DNA from: Desmodesmus armatus
Taxonomy: Eukaryota > Chlorophyta > Chlorophyceae > Sphaeropleales > Scenedesmaceae
Direction of reading: 5' to 3'
Assembly: GCA_007449985.2 (NCBI GenBank)
Contig: VIIQ02000033.1
Span: 555,293 to 619,292, forward strand
Length of the DNA: 64,000 nucleotides
Positions within the stretch are counted from its first letter, which is position 1. Every line of letters begins with the position of its first letter. The notes beneath the pieces are model-generated. The model saw only the letters and a program-made list of their open reading frames with translations. It made no database searches and was not told where the DNA came from. The position numbers were made by a program, and so were the translations under genes. Of this stretch, positions 1 through 16,663 are shown piece by piece.

Positions 1-73
1 TGCCATGACTGCTCTTGCTCTTCTTGCGGCTGTTGCGCCCATTGATATGCGGGCTGCTGCTGCTGCTGTGCAG

Positions 74-1262
74 GTTCGTGACCATTCGGGAGCGATCCTA
101 TGTGTGCGGCCGTCTCCCCACCCTGACCGGCTGCTGACTGCTGCCAAGGACAACAGCCTCAGGCTGTGGGACTTCAGGCAGCTGGGAACAGTGCAGGTGA
201 GGCTGCCATTCACGGTACAAATAGCAGGGCCGGCAACACGCACCCAGATATACACAAATACTACACCAGTAGTTGAGTACATAGCCACTGGCTACCTTGG
301 CAAGGTGGTGGTGCCAGCCAAGATAGCCGGTTTTGTGTCCACACACACACAAGGCCTGAACGCTGCTCAACACCTGTGTGGCTGGGGTGTGGCGTAAAAG
401 AGGCAGTCTAGCAGCAGACAACAATTGAAGGAGGGAGTCCCAAACCTCTCCTCACCAATTATCAATGAGAGGACTGTACTTAGCTAGCAACGTACCCCGT
501 GCAGCACTTTGTTCATGTCACCCGCCGCGCGCTCCTGACGTGCCCCTGACCCTCCCTTCGTGCACCCCACCTGCCTCCACACCCCCCCCCCTGCCCCACA
601 CCTTCTGCACCCCGTGCAGCTGTTCAAGGCCCCCCACTTCACCATCGGCAGTTCTGGCAGCATGCGCAGCAGCAGGTGCCACGCAGAGATCAGTGGGGAT
701 GGGCGGTTCGTGACAGCTGGAGCAGCAGATGGACAGGTGAGAGCTGCAGCCCTGAACCCTAGTCATGAAAGCCAAAACCCGTTTCCTCAGCTGCCGTGTT
801 GCAAATTTGACATCTGTGCCACAACAATGGCAGCAACTGCCACCCTCTGGCTGGTGCAGGTGGTCAAAGCATCATGTAGCCTGGCACCAGTACTGCCGCA
901 GTTGTTCTGCAGTGTCTGTACGCTGTATCCCGTATACAGCGTGTTACCTGTAGTGGTGTCCTCATGTCACCTTGTCAACGTGTGGCTGCTCAGGGACTCT
1001 ACACCAAAGCATTGATGGTTGCAATGGTGCTGCTTCGCTGCAGGTGTACGTTTGGGACTTGAAGCCACAGCAGCAGTCTACAGCAGCACCGCATTCAGTA
1101 GCAGCAGCCGCAGCAGCCCTGTCAGCGCAGCACCCAGTGGTGCGCCAGCTGAAGCACCATAAGGAGGCGGTGGTGGCTGCAGGCTGGAGCAGCAACTGCA
1201 GCCAGATGGTGACGGCAGACAAAGGGGGACACATTGCCTTCTGGCAGTGCGTAGATGCTTGA
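74..1262 (+). CDS. ATG16: ATG16-type autophagy protein, C-terminal WD40 exons (5' partial)
   Basis: Three exons are supported: 74-196, 620-736 and 1044-1262 (TGA stop). Each follows an AG acceptor, the first two end at GTGAG donors, and all join in phase 0 to give 153 residues. They carry WD40 blades: DNSLRLWDF in the first exon, DGRFVTAGAADGQ joined to VYVWDLK across the second and third, then a final blade with VTADKGGHIAFWQ. The ending resembles the last blade of ATG16L1, which closes on a VDKGCKAVLW-like strand. ATG16 binds ATG5-ATG12 and directs ATG8 lipidation at the forming autophagosome. The N-terminal ATG5-binding and coiled-coil parts lie outside the window. A TGTAA motif at 1371-1375, the usual volvocine poly(A) signal, sits about 110 nt past the stop. 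Another WD40 protein remains possible, but the last-blade match makes ATG16 the best call. Confidence 0.72.
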
Positions 1263-1410
1263 ACCATCTGACATTTGCGGTTGTGAGGCTCTGGGTCTCT
1301 CTTAGCTTGGGTCTTTGCTCTTGCTGTGTGTAGACACAGGGAGTGCATCCAGCCAATGCATGAACCAATGTGTAAGTTGTGTGTGTGTGGGGGGGGGGGA
1401 GGTTGCTATG

Positions 1411-1531
1411 GCCAGTGGTGTGCCAGCTGAAGCACCATAAGGAGGCATTGGTGGCTGCAGGCTGGAGCAGCAACTGCAGCCAGCTGGTGAACGGCAGACA
1501 AAGGGGACACATTGCCTTCTGGCAGTGCATC
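1411..1531 (+). pseudogene. Decayed duplicate of the ATG16 last exon
   Basis: About 120 bp repeats 1131-1250 almost exactly: the stretch encoding VRQLKHHKEA, the AAGWSSNCSQ region and the final FWQC. Base changes and a one-base insertion after the SQLV codons shift the frame, so it cannot encode the last blade. It lies about 150 bp after the true stop, in the presumed 3' UTR or just past it. Confidence 0.8.
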
Positions 1532-2176
1532 TGACAGCTTGTGAACTCTTGGTTTGGGTGGTTGATCTTATCGTCTGTACTAGGTTGTTGCAAGTGCTTG
1601 TCCTTTGTTGCTGCGCAGCACTCTCGCTGTCTGTCACGCTATCTCTGCTGTATAATAGTGTGTTGTACATGACATGCTTCGGTTGTACATCTATGCCTGT
1701 AGCTGCTATTCAAGTTGGGGAGGCTCAACAGCTGCCCAAAGGTGTGAGCTGTGCTGTAAGGTGGTTGAACAAGTGGTTTTCAGATAGGGGCAGCAGACAG
1801 TTTCACGCTTGTTTTGCAGTCATTCCTGGCACATGTAAAAGGTTGGACTGCTGGTGGTTGCAGCTGACAACTGCCATGTAGGGCTGCTGGGCCTGCTGCC
1901 CCAGCAAATGATCATACCTGCTCATCCAGATACGGCTGCTGGCAATGTGCAACGTGTTTGCAGCTATGTCGAATTCTTACAAGGTCACCGCAGCTCGCCT
2001 AGCCGCAGTTGCACATGCATGCATCAATCAACCACTTCTCTTCGCTGACAGTCACGGCAGCTTCAGCCTCTGCGATCTTATTACAAGGTCAGCGCAGCAG
2101 ACCTGATGGCAGCCCTCAAGCCAGATGCTGTCAAGGCGTACTGCAAGTAGCTGCTTGAAATCCATGTGGCAATTGT
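1532..2176. other. Spacer between ATG16 and the truncated LINE
   Basis: No confident gene. The stretch reading SAADLMAALKPDAVKAYCK and then a stop (about 2093-2149) looks protein-like, but it has no visible start or splice partner. It could be a relic of the element that follows. The rest has short frames only. Confidence 0.4.
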
Positions 2177-3880
2177 TTGTATGTGGTGTTTGTTGATTTT
2201 AAGAAGGCTTTTGATACGGTGAGGCGAGACCTCTTGCTTGAGCGGTGTCGCGAATTGGGAGTGCATGGTCCCTTCATGGACATGCTGATCTCCATGTATG
2301 ACCGTGTTTGCTGTCAGGTGGCCGTTAATGGTGAGCTGGGTGAGGTTTTCACCACAGCCTCTGGCACCAAGCAGGGTAGCGAGCTTAGCCCTCTCTTGTT
2401 TGGCTTGTTCATAGAGCTCTTGCATTACATGTTCAGGCATAAGCTGCCAGGGGCAGGGCCGGTGCTTAGTGGGCTGCATGTGCCAGATGTCATGTATGCT
2501 GATGACGTTGGTCTCCTGAGCTTTGAGCAGGGCGAATTGCAGGAGCTTGTTGATGTGTTGAGTGTGTTCTGCCACCTGTTTGGGATGGAGGTGAATCTTG
2601 CCCCGCACAAGACTTGTGCCGTTTGTTTCCGCCAGCGGGGCATGAAGGTGCCGGCAGGGTTCCGTCTTGTGTATCGAGGGCGCGAGATTGCGCGGCAAAG
2701 TGAGTACGTCTATTTGGGTGTGCGCGTGCATGAGACCCGTGGGCTTCTGGGCGCCTCTGATGCTCTGGCGGTGTCTGGCAGCAAGGCAATGCATGCCATG
2801 CTGACCCGTTGTCGCCGCTCCTGTTTGACTCAGTTTGACATCAAGTGCAGAATGTTCGATATACTTGTTGAGCCAGTCCTTTCGTATGCATCTCACATAT
2901 GGGGACCCGCGATATTTGCTAAGCGCCTGCAGAACACGCCTTACGATACCCAGGCCGAGAAGGTACACACATCGTTCTTGCGCATCACGACTGGGTCTAT
3001 CAAAGGCATTGCCACTGATGTCGTGTACAGGGACATGCATCGTCGACCCATTATGTATCACTGGGTGGTGCTGGCTGCGCGATGGTGGACAAAGTTGTCT
3101 GATGCTCGTGACGATCAGCCGAGATCCCTGGCGGGGTGTGTGTGGCGTGAGGATGTAGCGCTTGCACTTGCAGGTTGTCGGGAGTGTTGGTCCTCTTGTT
3201 TCCTGCAAACTATGTGCTCGTTGCAGTTGCTTGCTGGTGACTGGCGGCAGCAGTCGCTTGACTGGGTGATGCAACAGAGGTGGGAGGAGTCTGCAGTGCA
3301 GGCCGCGCTGGCTGCCCTATTCAGGGCCCGGTGGCGAGGTCTCACCCAAGGTGACCCGCGTTCCGCCCCTTCTATCGGCATTCACAAGCTTACACATCAT
3401 GCATGGGTCTACCCGCTAGATCCTGGCTTCAATCCCTTCTCAAGGGACGATGCGCCTCCGCATATCAAGTTGTGCCTGCCCTTTGATGTAGCGCGTAACC
3501 TTGCCCAGTTGCGTATTGGTTCAGCCCACCTTGAAATAGAACAGGGACGTAAGCGAAGGGTCTCTGTGCCCCGTGCTGACCGCCTGTGTCGAGTGTGTTG
3601 TGGAGAGGATGCTACCCTGGCCCACCGCCAAGCTGTACTGGCAAGGACAAGAACTAGTCGTAATGTGGAAGACTTGAAGCACTTCCTGTTGGAGTGCCCT
3701 GTTTACGATGATTTGCGCGCCGCTTGCCCGGCCTTCCCCCTGTCTGATGCTGTGGTACTGGACGACCCTGAATGTGTGCGATCAGTGTTTCAACATGGAG
3801 AGCAGTCTGCGTTGGCATACACTCTGTACAAGATGAAAGTGCGCCGGGCGCGCCTTCTTGGGCTGACTTTGGGCATCTGA
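2177..3880 (+). mobile_element. 5'-truncated non-LTR retrotransposon reverse transcriptase
   Basis: An uninterrupted 567-codon frame starts inside the RT domain. It has FVDFKKAFDTV (motif A with the catalytic Asp), GTKQGSELSPLLFGLFI (motif B) and MYADDVGLL (motif C, YADD). The C-terminal part ends in a zinc-binding region, CRVCCGEDATLAHR followed by KHFLLECPVYDDL, like the zf-RVT domain after many LINE RTs. The fingers region and any endonuclease are missing, so this is a 5'-truncated copy and probably dead, although the remaining frame is intact. The first Met is only the first one left after truncation. It is not the same family as the LINE at 52.9-60.8 kb: motif C differs (YADD against HADD) and there is no poly-Gln insertion in the zinc region. 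Confidence 0.85.
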
Positions 3881-4514
3881 CCTGACAAGGGGTATTTCTT
3901 GGTGCTGCTGCATGCTGGATCCTAGCTGTTTGCTTCCCACTTCTGTACAAGGTTGTCGTGTTGCCTCAGGATGTCAATGAAGTCTCCTTTGCTGTCTTGC
4001 TTTGAATCAGGCTACTATCTGGTGTAGGTGGTGCAAACCACTGACGGGGATCGGGGTTTTTCCCCACCTTAGTGTTTCAACCGGTTCAACCCTGGCAGGC
4101 AATGCCATTGATGTGTGGCGAATGTGTCTGCGTGTAACATTTTCTTCCCCCAAAAAATTGTGTTGCAGGCGTACCATGTGACATGCAAGACTGCAGTTAA
4201 ACTGCATAGCGCTGAGTGGCTGCCAGCATCAACAGGTTTGGCACATACTATACAGACTATTCAGCACATGAACAAAAAGATCACAACTCAACACACCACA
4301 CACCAGCAGGATGCCAAACAGGCTGCAGTGCAAGCCGCTGACAAACACCGACAAGACTATAGTCATCGCACGGCCGTTCCGATCAGGGCCGGGCCCAACA
4401 CCTGCACAAGGCTGGGGATGCCTAGAGTCCTGATCAGGGTCCAGGCGCAGCAACTGTGAGCCTTATAGCTAATGCATCCGTAAAGCAGTACTAGTGACAA
4501 CCAAGCGGGTTGCC
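3881..4514. other. Retroelement 3' tail and spacer
   Basis: Non-coding. The part up to about 4110 is probably the 3' UTR of the truncated retroelement. It includes a GGGGATCGGGGTTTTTCCCC dyad near 4046-4065. The remainder is the 3' flank of LPMO-A on the other strand. No confident gene seen. Confidence 0.4.
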
Positions 4515-9303
<4,789 letters not shown>

Positions 9304-9312
9304 CGCGGTTGA

Positions 9313-9570
9313 TCTGCGAACAAAACAGGCAGCACAGTGTCACCTGATACATGCTTTGGTAGGATGCATGCTGCGCAGCAGTTTCATGTGTCGATGATTA
9401 TTTGTAGGAGTGCACATGCCACAATTCATCGGATGTGGGTGACAATGCTGTTGCTTTTATATTGGCTACTTCACATACCTGCTCGGCGCTCTGCGACCAC
9501 TCGGCGATCGTCGGAACCGACAGTTGACTGCTGAGGAATGTTCAGTGGGGAGGGTGCGTGTACTGTTGCA
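9313..9570 (-). other. LPMO-A 5' UTR: non-coding first exon and intron
   Basis: A GTATGTG donor follows position 9479 and a TTCGCAG acceptor precedes 9313, ten bases before the ATG at 9303. This gives an intron of 9314-9478. The upstream exon (about 9479-9570) resembles the matching exon of LPMO-B around its GAGCGC-GAG end. The transcription start is estimated from the TATA box, not observed. Confidence 0.6.
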
Positions 9571-9592
9571 CAAAATGACTGTACTTGTGTGG

Positions 9593-9600
9593 CTTTTATA
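9593..9600 (-). promoter_or_regulatory. LPMO-A TATA box
   Basis: TATAAAAG on the minus strand, about 120 bases upstream of the non-coding exon's donor. The same octamer occurs at the equivalent place in front of LPMO-B. Both are flanked upstream by a conserved CGAGTGGACTTCGT block (9654-9667 here). Confidence 0.6.
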
Positions 9601-9619
9601 CAGCATACTGGCAGTTGTA

Positions 9620-10917
9620 GGAAAGCTGCTGACACGAAGGTCGGGGTGGCCTTCGAGTGGACTTCGTGTCAGCTCCTGTAGTAGGGAGTGCGAGTGAGCT
9701 GGACAACAGTAGGCAAGAGAGCACACATGCAGCAAAACGTGAGACTCTTAGCTTGTTTAACGCGCCATCCTCTGCTGTTGCAGCTGCAGCACTAGCAACA
9801 GAATATCCTGTCACTCAGTGACATTATTGACTGCCTGCTGTTGAAAGTAAGATTGCACGTATGGAGAAGGGACCGCCTGCTTATGCACGGTTGGGATGCG
9901 CGAGTTGGAGGGGTGCTGAAGCAGCACAAAAGTGTATGTTACTCCTTGACAAGCCTGTTGCAGTCTGACTGCAGGGCTCTTCAGCAAGACTGACGCAAGG
10001 GCTGCTGCCTGTTGGTCACAAAACACATGACTGTCTGCTGGCATCACCATCAGACTATTCAAAAGCCTGACTGTGCTGCTGCTCTGCTGATGAAAACACA
10101 TACGCATCACGTTGTTGGTGGCGATGGTGCTGGGCAATAACCAGCTGCGTCTGAACGGCGTGGCAGTGCCCTTGGGGGAGACATACTGATTTACCGTGAG
10201 TCAACCCCGCAGTTGGGCTGAACAAAGCACTCAATTTGCCTTCAGAAGCAACGGGCTGGGCAAAACGGTGGGTGAAACTCACACCACAGCAATGTGCACC
10301 ATCCAACAAGAAAGAATGGGCAAGAGGTGGTGCCAGCCACCCACACCTCGTTCTACACAGGACGCCGTTCAGCGGCTGTCACAGACATTGAAGCATCAGC
10401 TTTCTCTTCCCAGAAGGCATAGCTTTCTTAGCAAAGACTGATCAAGTCACACTGAGCCCACTACTCCGCCACAAACATCAGCCTGGCAAAACACTCCCGC
10501 AAGGCAGGTGCCCTGCAGACTGTTGGGCCGCATAAGGGTCAGCCTGACCCTGGTGACCATAGGGTGTCAAGAAACTATCAGCAGATGCACAGCCAAAACT
10601 TGATGACAGAGACGATGAGAAAGAAATCATCATGGCATAACTGCAAAACAACGTGCATGAACTAAGGGACAGTGTGCTCGCCGGCGCACAGGACCCCAGT
10701 ACGACGCCAGCAGCTCCTTCAAAAGCAAGGCTTGAGGTACGCCATGGCCACTACTCATCAGTAACACAATCGAACGGATCTCAGGCAGGCTGAACTGAAC
10801 CAAATTATCCTTTGTCCTACTGACACAGTGCAGCGGCCATATGCATGGTGACCATGCCAAGAGGAATGTCAAAACAATCTGCCACATTCTGCCTGGTGCA
10901 TGCCTGTGGACAGCACC
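9620..10917. other. Intergenic region between LPMO-A and LPMO-B
   Basis: About 1.3 kb between the LPMO-A promoter and the LPMO-B stop. It should hold the distal promoter of A and the 3' UTR of B. No frame here has domain, splice or composition support. Confidence 0.5.
9628..9673. promoter_or_regulatory. Inverted repeat upstream of the LPMO-A TATA box
   Basis: GCTGACACGAAG (9628-9639) is repeated as its exact reverse complement CTTCGTGTCAGC (9662-9673), with 22 bp between them. It begins 28 bp upstream of the TATA box. LPMO-B keeps only the gene-distal arm in part (CTTCGTCAGC), so the full dyad is specific to LPMO-A. It could be a transcription-factor site or a cruciform. Function is inferred. 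Confidence 0.45.
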
Positions 10918-13900
10918 TTATGGTGCTGCTGCTGCAGCTGCCGCTGGAACGACCTCAACAACAGGGGCCACTGCCGCAGCAGCAGCAGCAGCAGCAGCAG
11001 CTGCAGCAGGGTCGACAACATCTGGTGCAGGGCTTGCAACAACAGCAGGCTCTGGCTGGGGCACTGCAGCACTTGCAGCATCAACAGTAGCTGCTGCAGC
11101 AGCTGGCTCCTGTGCAGGTGCAACAACAGCAGCTGCATCGACAGGGGCTGGGCTTGATTCCACCACCAGCTGAGCTTGGGTAGCATCGGGTGCTACTGCA
11201 GCAGCTGAGGCTGCCTCAGTGACGACATCAGCAGTGACTGCAACCTCAGTGGCGGGGTCAACAACAGCAGGCTGCTCTTCAATCCCAGCAGCAGTGCTGG
11301 TTGCCTGTGTTGCAAGGGCCAGTGAGCCGGGGCGAGCACCGCGCAGGCCAACGCTTGCAGCACCCACCCTGCCAGTGCACGGCACGCTAGCTGCCCAATT
11401 GCACACACCAAGGGATGAGTCATACCTCAAGCCGGCGGCACAAGAGATGTACTGTGCGCCACCAGAGTAACACCAGAAACCACCGGCGCACTGATAGAAC
11501 ACGTCCTGGTAGCGGCCAGGGACGTTCTTGGAGCAGAAGCATGTGGCACGTGACTGGCCAGGGGCAGTGCCTGGGCAGGGGTCACTGCCCGAGGGTGGTG
11601 GTGGTGGTGGTGGTGGTGAAGACTGGCAGACGCCGTTCTGGCAGGTCCCTCCTGTGCAGGGTGAGCCGTTGGCGCGGTTGGTGATGGGGTTGCAGGTCCT
11701 TGTAGCTGAGTTGCAGCCACCACCTGCACAACAACAGACAGGGCATGCAGGGACAGCGGGCGTCCACACAGAGTGACTTGGAGTGTGACTGTCAGCAAGA
11801 CAAATCAGACTGCACTACATCCTGCAGCTGCTAGTCAGCTTGAACTGAGGATCATGACACATTTCGCATCCGGGTATGCTGAGCGAAGGGTTTCTCGTGG
11901 CCTATGCATGAGAGTGCAAAGACGCTGGCAGTTGTGTTGCAGCTAAAGCCGTCTTGTAGCCCCCACCTGATGCAAAGTATGTTTGGCATGCAAGCCATCA
12001 TGCTGTCGTACACCGAAAAGGTTATCAGCAAGCGTGCACACATAGATTACTGTGTAACAGCAAACACAGCATGACAGTACCCACCTGTCTGGCAAGTGTT
12101 GGGTTGAGGGCAGCTTGTAGCGGTGCAGCCACCTGCCAAAGCGTTCACAGAAACAAGGGGAGGGGTGTGCAGGGGCTCAGCCGTAAGTCATGTGACAGTC
12201 TTGGCCAGCAATGCATGGTTTGCTCCCACATTTGATGCTATCCTGAGATTTTTTTTTGGTTCCTGAGATTGCCAGCTGTGCCAGATCTGCACAGCAGACT
12301 CATGCTGGGACTGTGCCATGATGCATGCCACATTTGTGGGCAAAGCTGTTGGCTGGTTTGGTAAGCAGTTGTACCTAGTACACATGTCATGAGGTGTCTA
12401 CAGGACAGGTCAGCATGATACGTCAAGTATCAGTGAACAACCAGCTGTGGCTCACCTGGTGGTGGGGGAGTTGATTGGCAGACTCCGTTCTGGCAGGTCC
12501 CTCCTGTGCAGGTTGCACCATTGGCGCGGTTGACAAGGAGGTTGCACTGCCTTGTAGCTGAGTTGCAGCCACCACCTGCACGGTGAGTGACACAGCAGCA
12601 GGCCAGACAGCGTGAGTGCAACTTGCACTTGAAGGGGGTGGGGCCACTGGGTGCCGGATCGTGGCAGGGACTGCATGCGGGAAGCATCGCATTGGTATCT
12701 ACTGCCACCCAGTGCCAGGATTCGTGTCCAGCAGATGCAGCGGGTGTTGACAATCGGGCCAAAACAGCAGTCGTGTCGGCCGCATACATGTAGTTGTTAC
12801 GACTGCGCGGCCTTGTCAGCAACAGCAGCATTGATAGCCTAGCTGAGCAAGGGTGGCCAACCCAGTTTGCAAAATAGACAGCCGCTGAGCGTGCAGTGTG
12901 CTTGAAGCTCCAAGGTATCAGCACAGTTTATGCTGCCTGCCGCAGCCGGTCGCCGGCTGCCAGTGTAACACCCACCTGTCTGGCAAGTGTTGGGTGCCGG
13001 GCAACTTGCACTGGTGCAGCCTGAGGGTGGGGGAGGAGCGGTGCCGCTGATGATCACATCTGCAGGCAGCGCAGACAAAGCAAGAGCGGAGCTTGAGGTA
13101 CAAATTGAAGATAGTTTCCTGAATTAAATGCTATCGTCATTGAACTGCAAGATGGCCTGTTGCGGAAAGCAGGCAAGAAGGCACCATGCCGATGTTGACT
13201 GCTCGAAGCAGGGCAGGAAGAATAAAATTTGCGACTGCTCCAGGTGCTGCCGCTATGGTGGTACTAAACGAATACTTCTTTGACAACTCTCTTCAAGAAA
13301 ACAATGGTAGCTGCAGAAGTCTGATAATACTTTGAAAAGTCTGATCTGGCTATCACAAGACTCCTGCAGGCTGCACCCTGGCAGCTGAAGTGTGCTCACT
13401 GTGGGGGAATTGCTTGGCAGCAGACTGTCCAATAGAATTCAACAGACCCTTGCATATGCCAAAACAACTGGACGTCAAGGCTAGGCAGTGCAGCATAATG
13501 CTCAGCTCACCTGCGCAGTTGTAGAATACCTCAAGCCCGCTCTGAAGAGTAGCACCAATGGCGCACAGACCAGGAGCAGAGCCGACCCCGTAAATGCCAC
13601 CACGCTTATATTCTGCATCAGTAGCAGCAGCAGCGGTGAACACAAAAGGGGGGTTTCATGTGGTCGACAACACTTCCAGCACTTCATTGAGCATGTCAGC
13701 ATCGCAGCCAACGCTAGGCTGGTGTTGGTCTGGACAGAGGCTGCTAGCATGAGTGGCGCGGCCTGATCACCAGCAAAGCACAAATGTCAGGTGTGGGTGC
13801 CCCACTGACACCATTTTACACTGCGTTTTTGTATACAGCACCGAGGCTGCTGATACTTTGTCAATGTCATATACTGTATACACATACATCCGATACGGTC

Positions 13901-16330
13901 CCGGCTGATCCGTTGCAGCACTATGCTGCACACACGAAGTGGTGATCCTTCTGCAGAAGTACCCCACTTTCTCAAGACGCCCGGGAGGCGACCAGAAACA
14001 CGCACGCATGTTTTATGTACTTAATAATATGTGATTCGTTTGTGCCATTGCCCTTTGCAGCACTAGCTCGATCGCGCGAAGTGACCATCGAGCTGCAGCA
14101 GTACCACTTTGCGAACACGTCGCAGCATCACGTAGCAACATGCTAAATAATCAAACTATACGATTGAAAATAGGTTACGTGCCAGGCAACTGCATGATTT
14201 GGCACGTGTGCATGCATAGCCAAAGTCATCACCCACCTCAGTCTGTGCCCCACTTTCTATTTGCACCATCGTGTCCTGTGTGCTGCAAGTGAACACCATG
14301 TTCATCATTGCTGATTGGTTAGCTTTGATAGTGTGACTTTCATCCCAACCTGCTGTAGCATGCAGTACATCCCCCAATAGAGTCGGTCTCTGCTACCCTC
14401 TTCTGCACGACCTGACAACACATAGCCCTGTATATTACTGCGCTCAGCAGATACGAGCTTTTGCCCTGTCTGTGTTGTTATGGCTTCTGCAGCCTGCAGT
14501 GCGCACCCACCCACAGCAACGTTATGCGGGGACTTCACCCACTTGATCTAGCCGTCCCGCCTTCTGAATGTGTGTGCTTGCTATCAGTCTGTGCAGCACG
14601 GACCATTGCATTGCGTGTTCCTTTACGACAGGACTAGGGTCATCGCGCATGCAAGCTGGTCCATGCAGGTGTCAGGTAACAATCACTTATGCACACACCA
14701 TACCGTGTCACCACCTTAGAAACGGCATAAGACAAAAGCGTGGAATCCAGGTGCTGCCTGCTGAGTTGAATCCCATTGTGACGTCACACAGAGGGCAGAG
14801 AGGCGGGGGGGTCTGGGGGGCGCAGCCCCCCCAGGTAATAGCGGGGGGCTTGGGGGGGCGCAGCCCCCCAAACACTCTGACGGACTAAGTGGGGCGTAGA
14901 CCTTTTGAGGTACGGGCATGTTCTGTTCAATGGCAAACTGAGACTCTGGCAGCTGCTGGCATAAGACGTTCTCTGGTGTGCAGCACTCACCTCTGCAGGA
15001 GGTGCAGCCTTCCACAGTGTGGCGCATGACACAGGTGTTGCCCGTGTAGTACTCCCACCGCAGGACGCAACCATTGGGGCAGGAGAAGTCACGGGGGAGG
15101 TCGAATTGCTGGGCAAGCGATGTTGGCAGCAGGACGAGATGACGCAACAGAAGTCAGTTTGATGGTTGTTCTTGGTGAATTCAGCAGCACTGGGTTCTGT
15201 TCTGCAACGCTTGAATGCATGCCATGAGGCTCAATGCCTTGTGTGACAAACAAGCAGACCTTGTTGCTTTGTTTTTGCACTGGATCATCCAACCAGGGAG
15301 CAGCATACCGGAGTGCAGTGTACAACTGTGCCCCTGGGTGTACAGCCTGCAAGTGCAGACTGTCGCATTGTTGGGAAAAGCGCGGTGGGAGGCGGGGCGC
15401 TCACCAATGTAAACTCGGTTTCAGCGTGACCGGTGTTTTGCATCAGGTACCAGTACTTCTCCCCTGTGTCTGCATTGGTGAGGAACCTGTTGAAGCAGGC
15501 ATGGTCCAGGCCAGATGTCCTGTCGCACAGCTGGAAGGCAAAGCTGCCACCGTGGGCCACCATCAAAACCACCTTCATGGTCACTCTCTGGCCGGGGGTG
15601 TACCGCATGGGTGCCTTCAGCCGGCCAAATGCAAAGCCAGAGAAGGGACCGCCACCACCTTCAAAGCTGTCACCACAAACCTCTGTGCACATGCAGGGGG
15701 GAGGGGGAGAAACAGGAGGTGGTGGTGGGCAGTGTCAGTGGGAGTGATGAGGTGCCAGTGGGGGATGCCGTGCACAGCGAGTGCCTGGGCTAGGTCAGGG
15801 TGACCCCAGTGGTCCAGCTGGTGATCGTTGGCATGAGCTTTCGACCTTCCCCGCTACAGGTGTACTATTGATGGGTTGGTGGTATGGTTGACTGAAGTGT
15901 TTGACATGCTGACCATATGTTGGCGAGCTTCCATGCTTTGCTGAGCACGTCACTCCCCGCTGCAGTGCATTGCAGCATGTCCAGTACATTCAGTGAGCAC
16001 ACCAGCTGCTCTACTATGGTAGCACCGCTCCTACACGCTGACACCTTCTCCCAATACTATCAGCAGCAGTGCCATCATCAAGCATGCAGTGCAGTACAGC
16101 AAGTGCAGCATCGGCCAACTGCATCTGTTGCTCTCACGTCTGCCGTTGCCGCCATGAGGCGTGTACGTGATGATCTGTGACTCAGTCAAGACTCCTCCAT
16201 CGCGGCTTCCCAGGAAGTTTCTTGAGGGTGGTTCCTTGAGGTAGCCGTGGCCTTGCACGCCCACCAGTGCAGCAGTTGCACACAGCAGGAAGGTGTAGAC
16301 CAACGGCGTTGACCGCCTTGCAGAAGCCAT
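10918..16330 (-). CDS. LPMO-B: secreted AA15-like lytic polysaccharide monooxygenase with Cys-rich modules and a CBM14-like domain
   Basis: Eight coding exons: 16330-16138, 15682-15405, 15108-14991, 13612-13511, 13059-12976, 12575-12456, 12132-12085 and 11723-10918. They join in phase to 582 residues. The first three exons are exactly as long as those of LPMO-A (193, 278 and 118 nt). The signal peptide ends LVGVQG and the mature enzyme starts HGYLKEPPSRN. HGGSFAFQLCDR, CGDSFEGGGG and LPRDFSCPNGCVLRWEYYTG mark the copper site and core. Modules of the CPxPNxCQTG and CTGGTCQNGVC types follow, joined by Pro runs. The last exon adds a six-Cys region starting DPCPGTAPGQ, with DVFYQCAGGFWCYSGG and GLRYDSSLGVCNW, which resembles a CBM14/peritrophin-A chitin-binding domain. 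Exon 4 holds a shorter VFYNCAGE stretch of similar look. An Ala/Val/Pro tail of about 150 residues ends the protein. It is a tandem paralogue of LPMO-A. Confidence 0.85.
14810..14873. repeat. Two GC-rich hairpins in LPMO-B intron 3
   Basis: Two adjacent palindromes, CTGGGGGGCGCAGCCCCCC near 14814-14832 and TGGGGGGGCGCAGCCCCCC near 14851-14869, separated by a short linker. The GGGGGCGCAGCCCCC type is a common dispersed element in chlorophycean DNA. The adjoining minus-strand CTGTGTGACG...ATGGGATT stretch recalls the SINE tail at 19790-19825, so this may be part of a larger mobile repeat. Confidence 0.7.
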
Positions 16331-16339
16331 CGTGGGTGC

Positions 16340-16630
16340 TCTGCAGGGAACCAAAGTCGCAGACGGTATTATATTCATATCAGCGTCACGTGGGAGGTAT
16401 CACGTGCATTTGCTTGAACAGACAGCAGGCAGCAGCAGCATCAAATCTCAGGCAGGCTTTCATGGGACCGTAAACTCATTTTATGCGGGTGTGTGGTAAA
16501 AAGAGTGCGCCTGGATTCATGCTAGGCTTCTCCACGTACCTACTCAGCGCTCTATGACCACTTGTCGTTCTGAACCGATGGTCACTGGGCGACGACGTTG
16601 GTCTGTCAAGTGAAGAGGGTGCCTGCACGG
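16340..16630 (-). other. LPMO-B 5' UTR: non-coding first exon and intron
   Basis: A GTACGTG donor follows 16540 and a CTGCAG acceptor precedes 16340, ten bases before the ATG at 16330. The layout is the same as in LPMO-A. Exon sequence is partly conserved with it (CAACTG/TCGGTTC... and GAGCGC-GAG before the donor). The 5' end is an estimate. Confidence 0.55.
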
Positions 16631-16655
16631 TTGCACAAACAGGCTGGACTGGGGT

Positions 16656-16663
16656 CTTTTATA
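16656..16663 (-). promoter_or_regulatory. LPMO-B TATA box
   Basis: TATAAAAG on the minus strand, in the same position relative to the 5' UTR exon as in LPMO-A. A CGAGTGGACTTCGTCAGCTC block shared with LPMO-A lies about 43-62 bp further upstream (16706-16725). Confidence 0.6.

Noticed and set aside
2081..3274. A 397-codon minus-strand frame opposite the first retroelement
   Set aside because: The plus strand has clear RT motifs A, B and C. The antisense frame has no recognisable domain.
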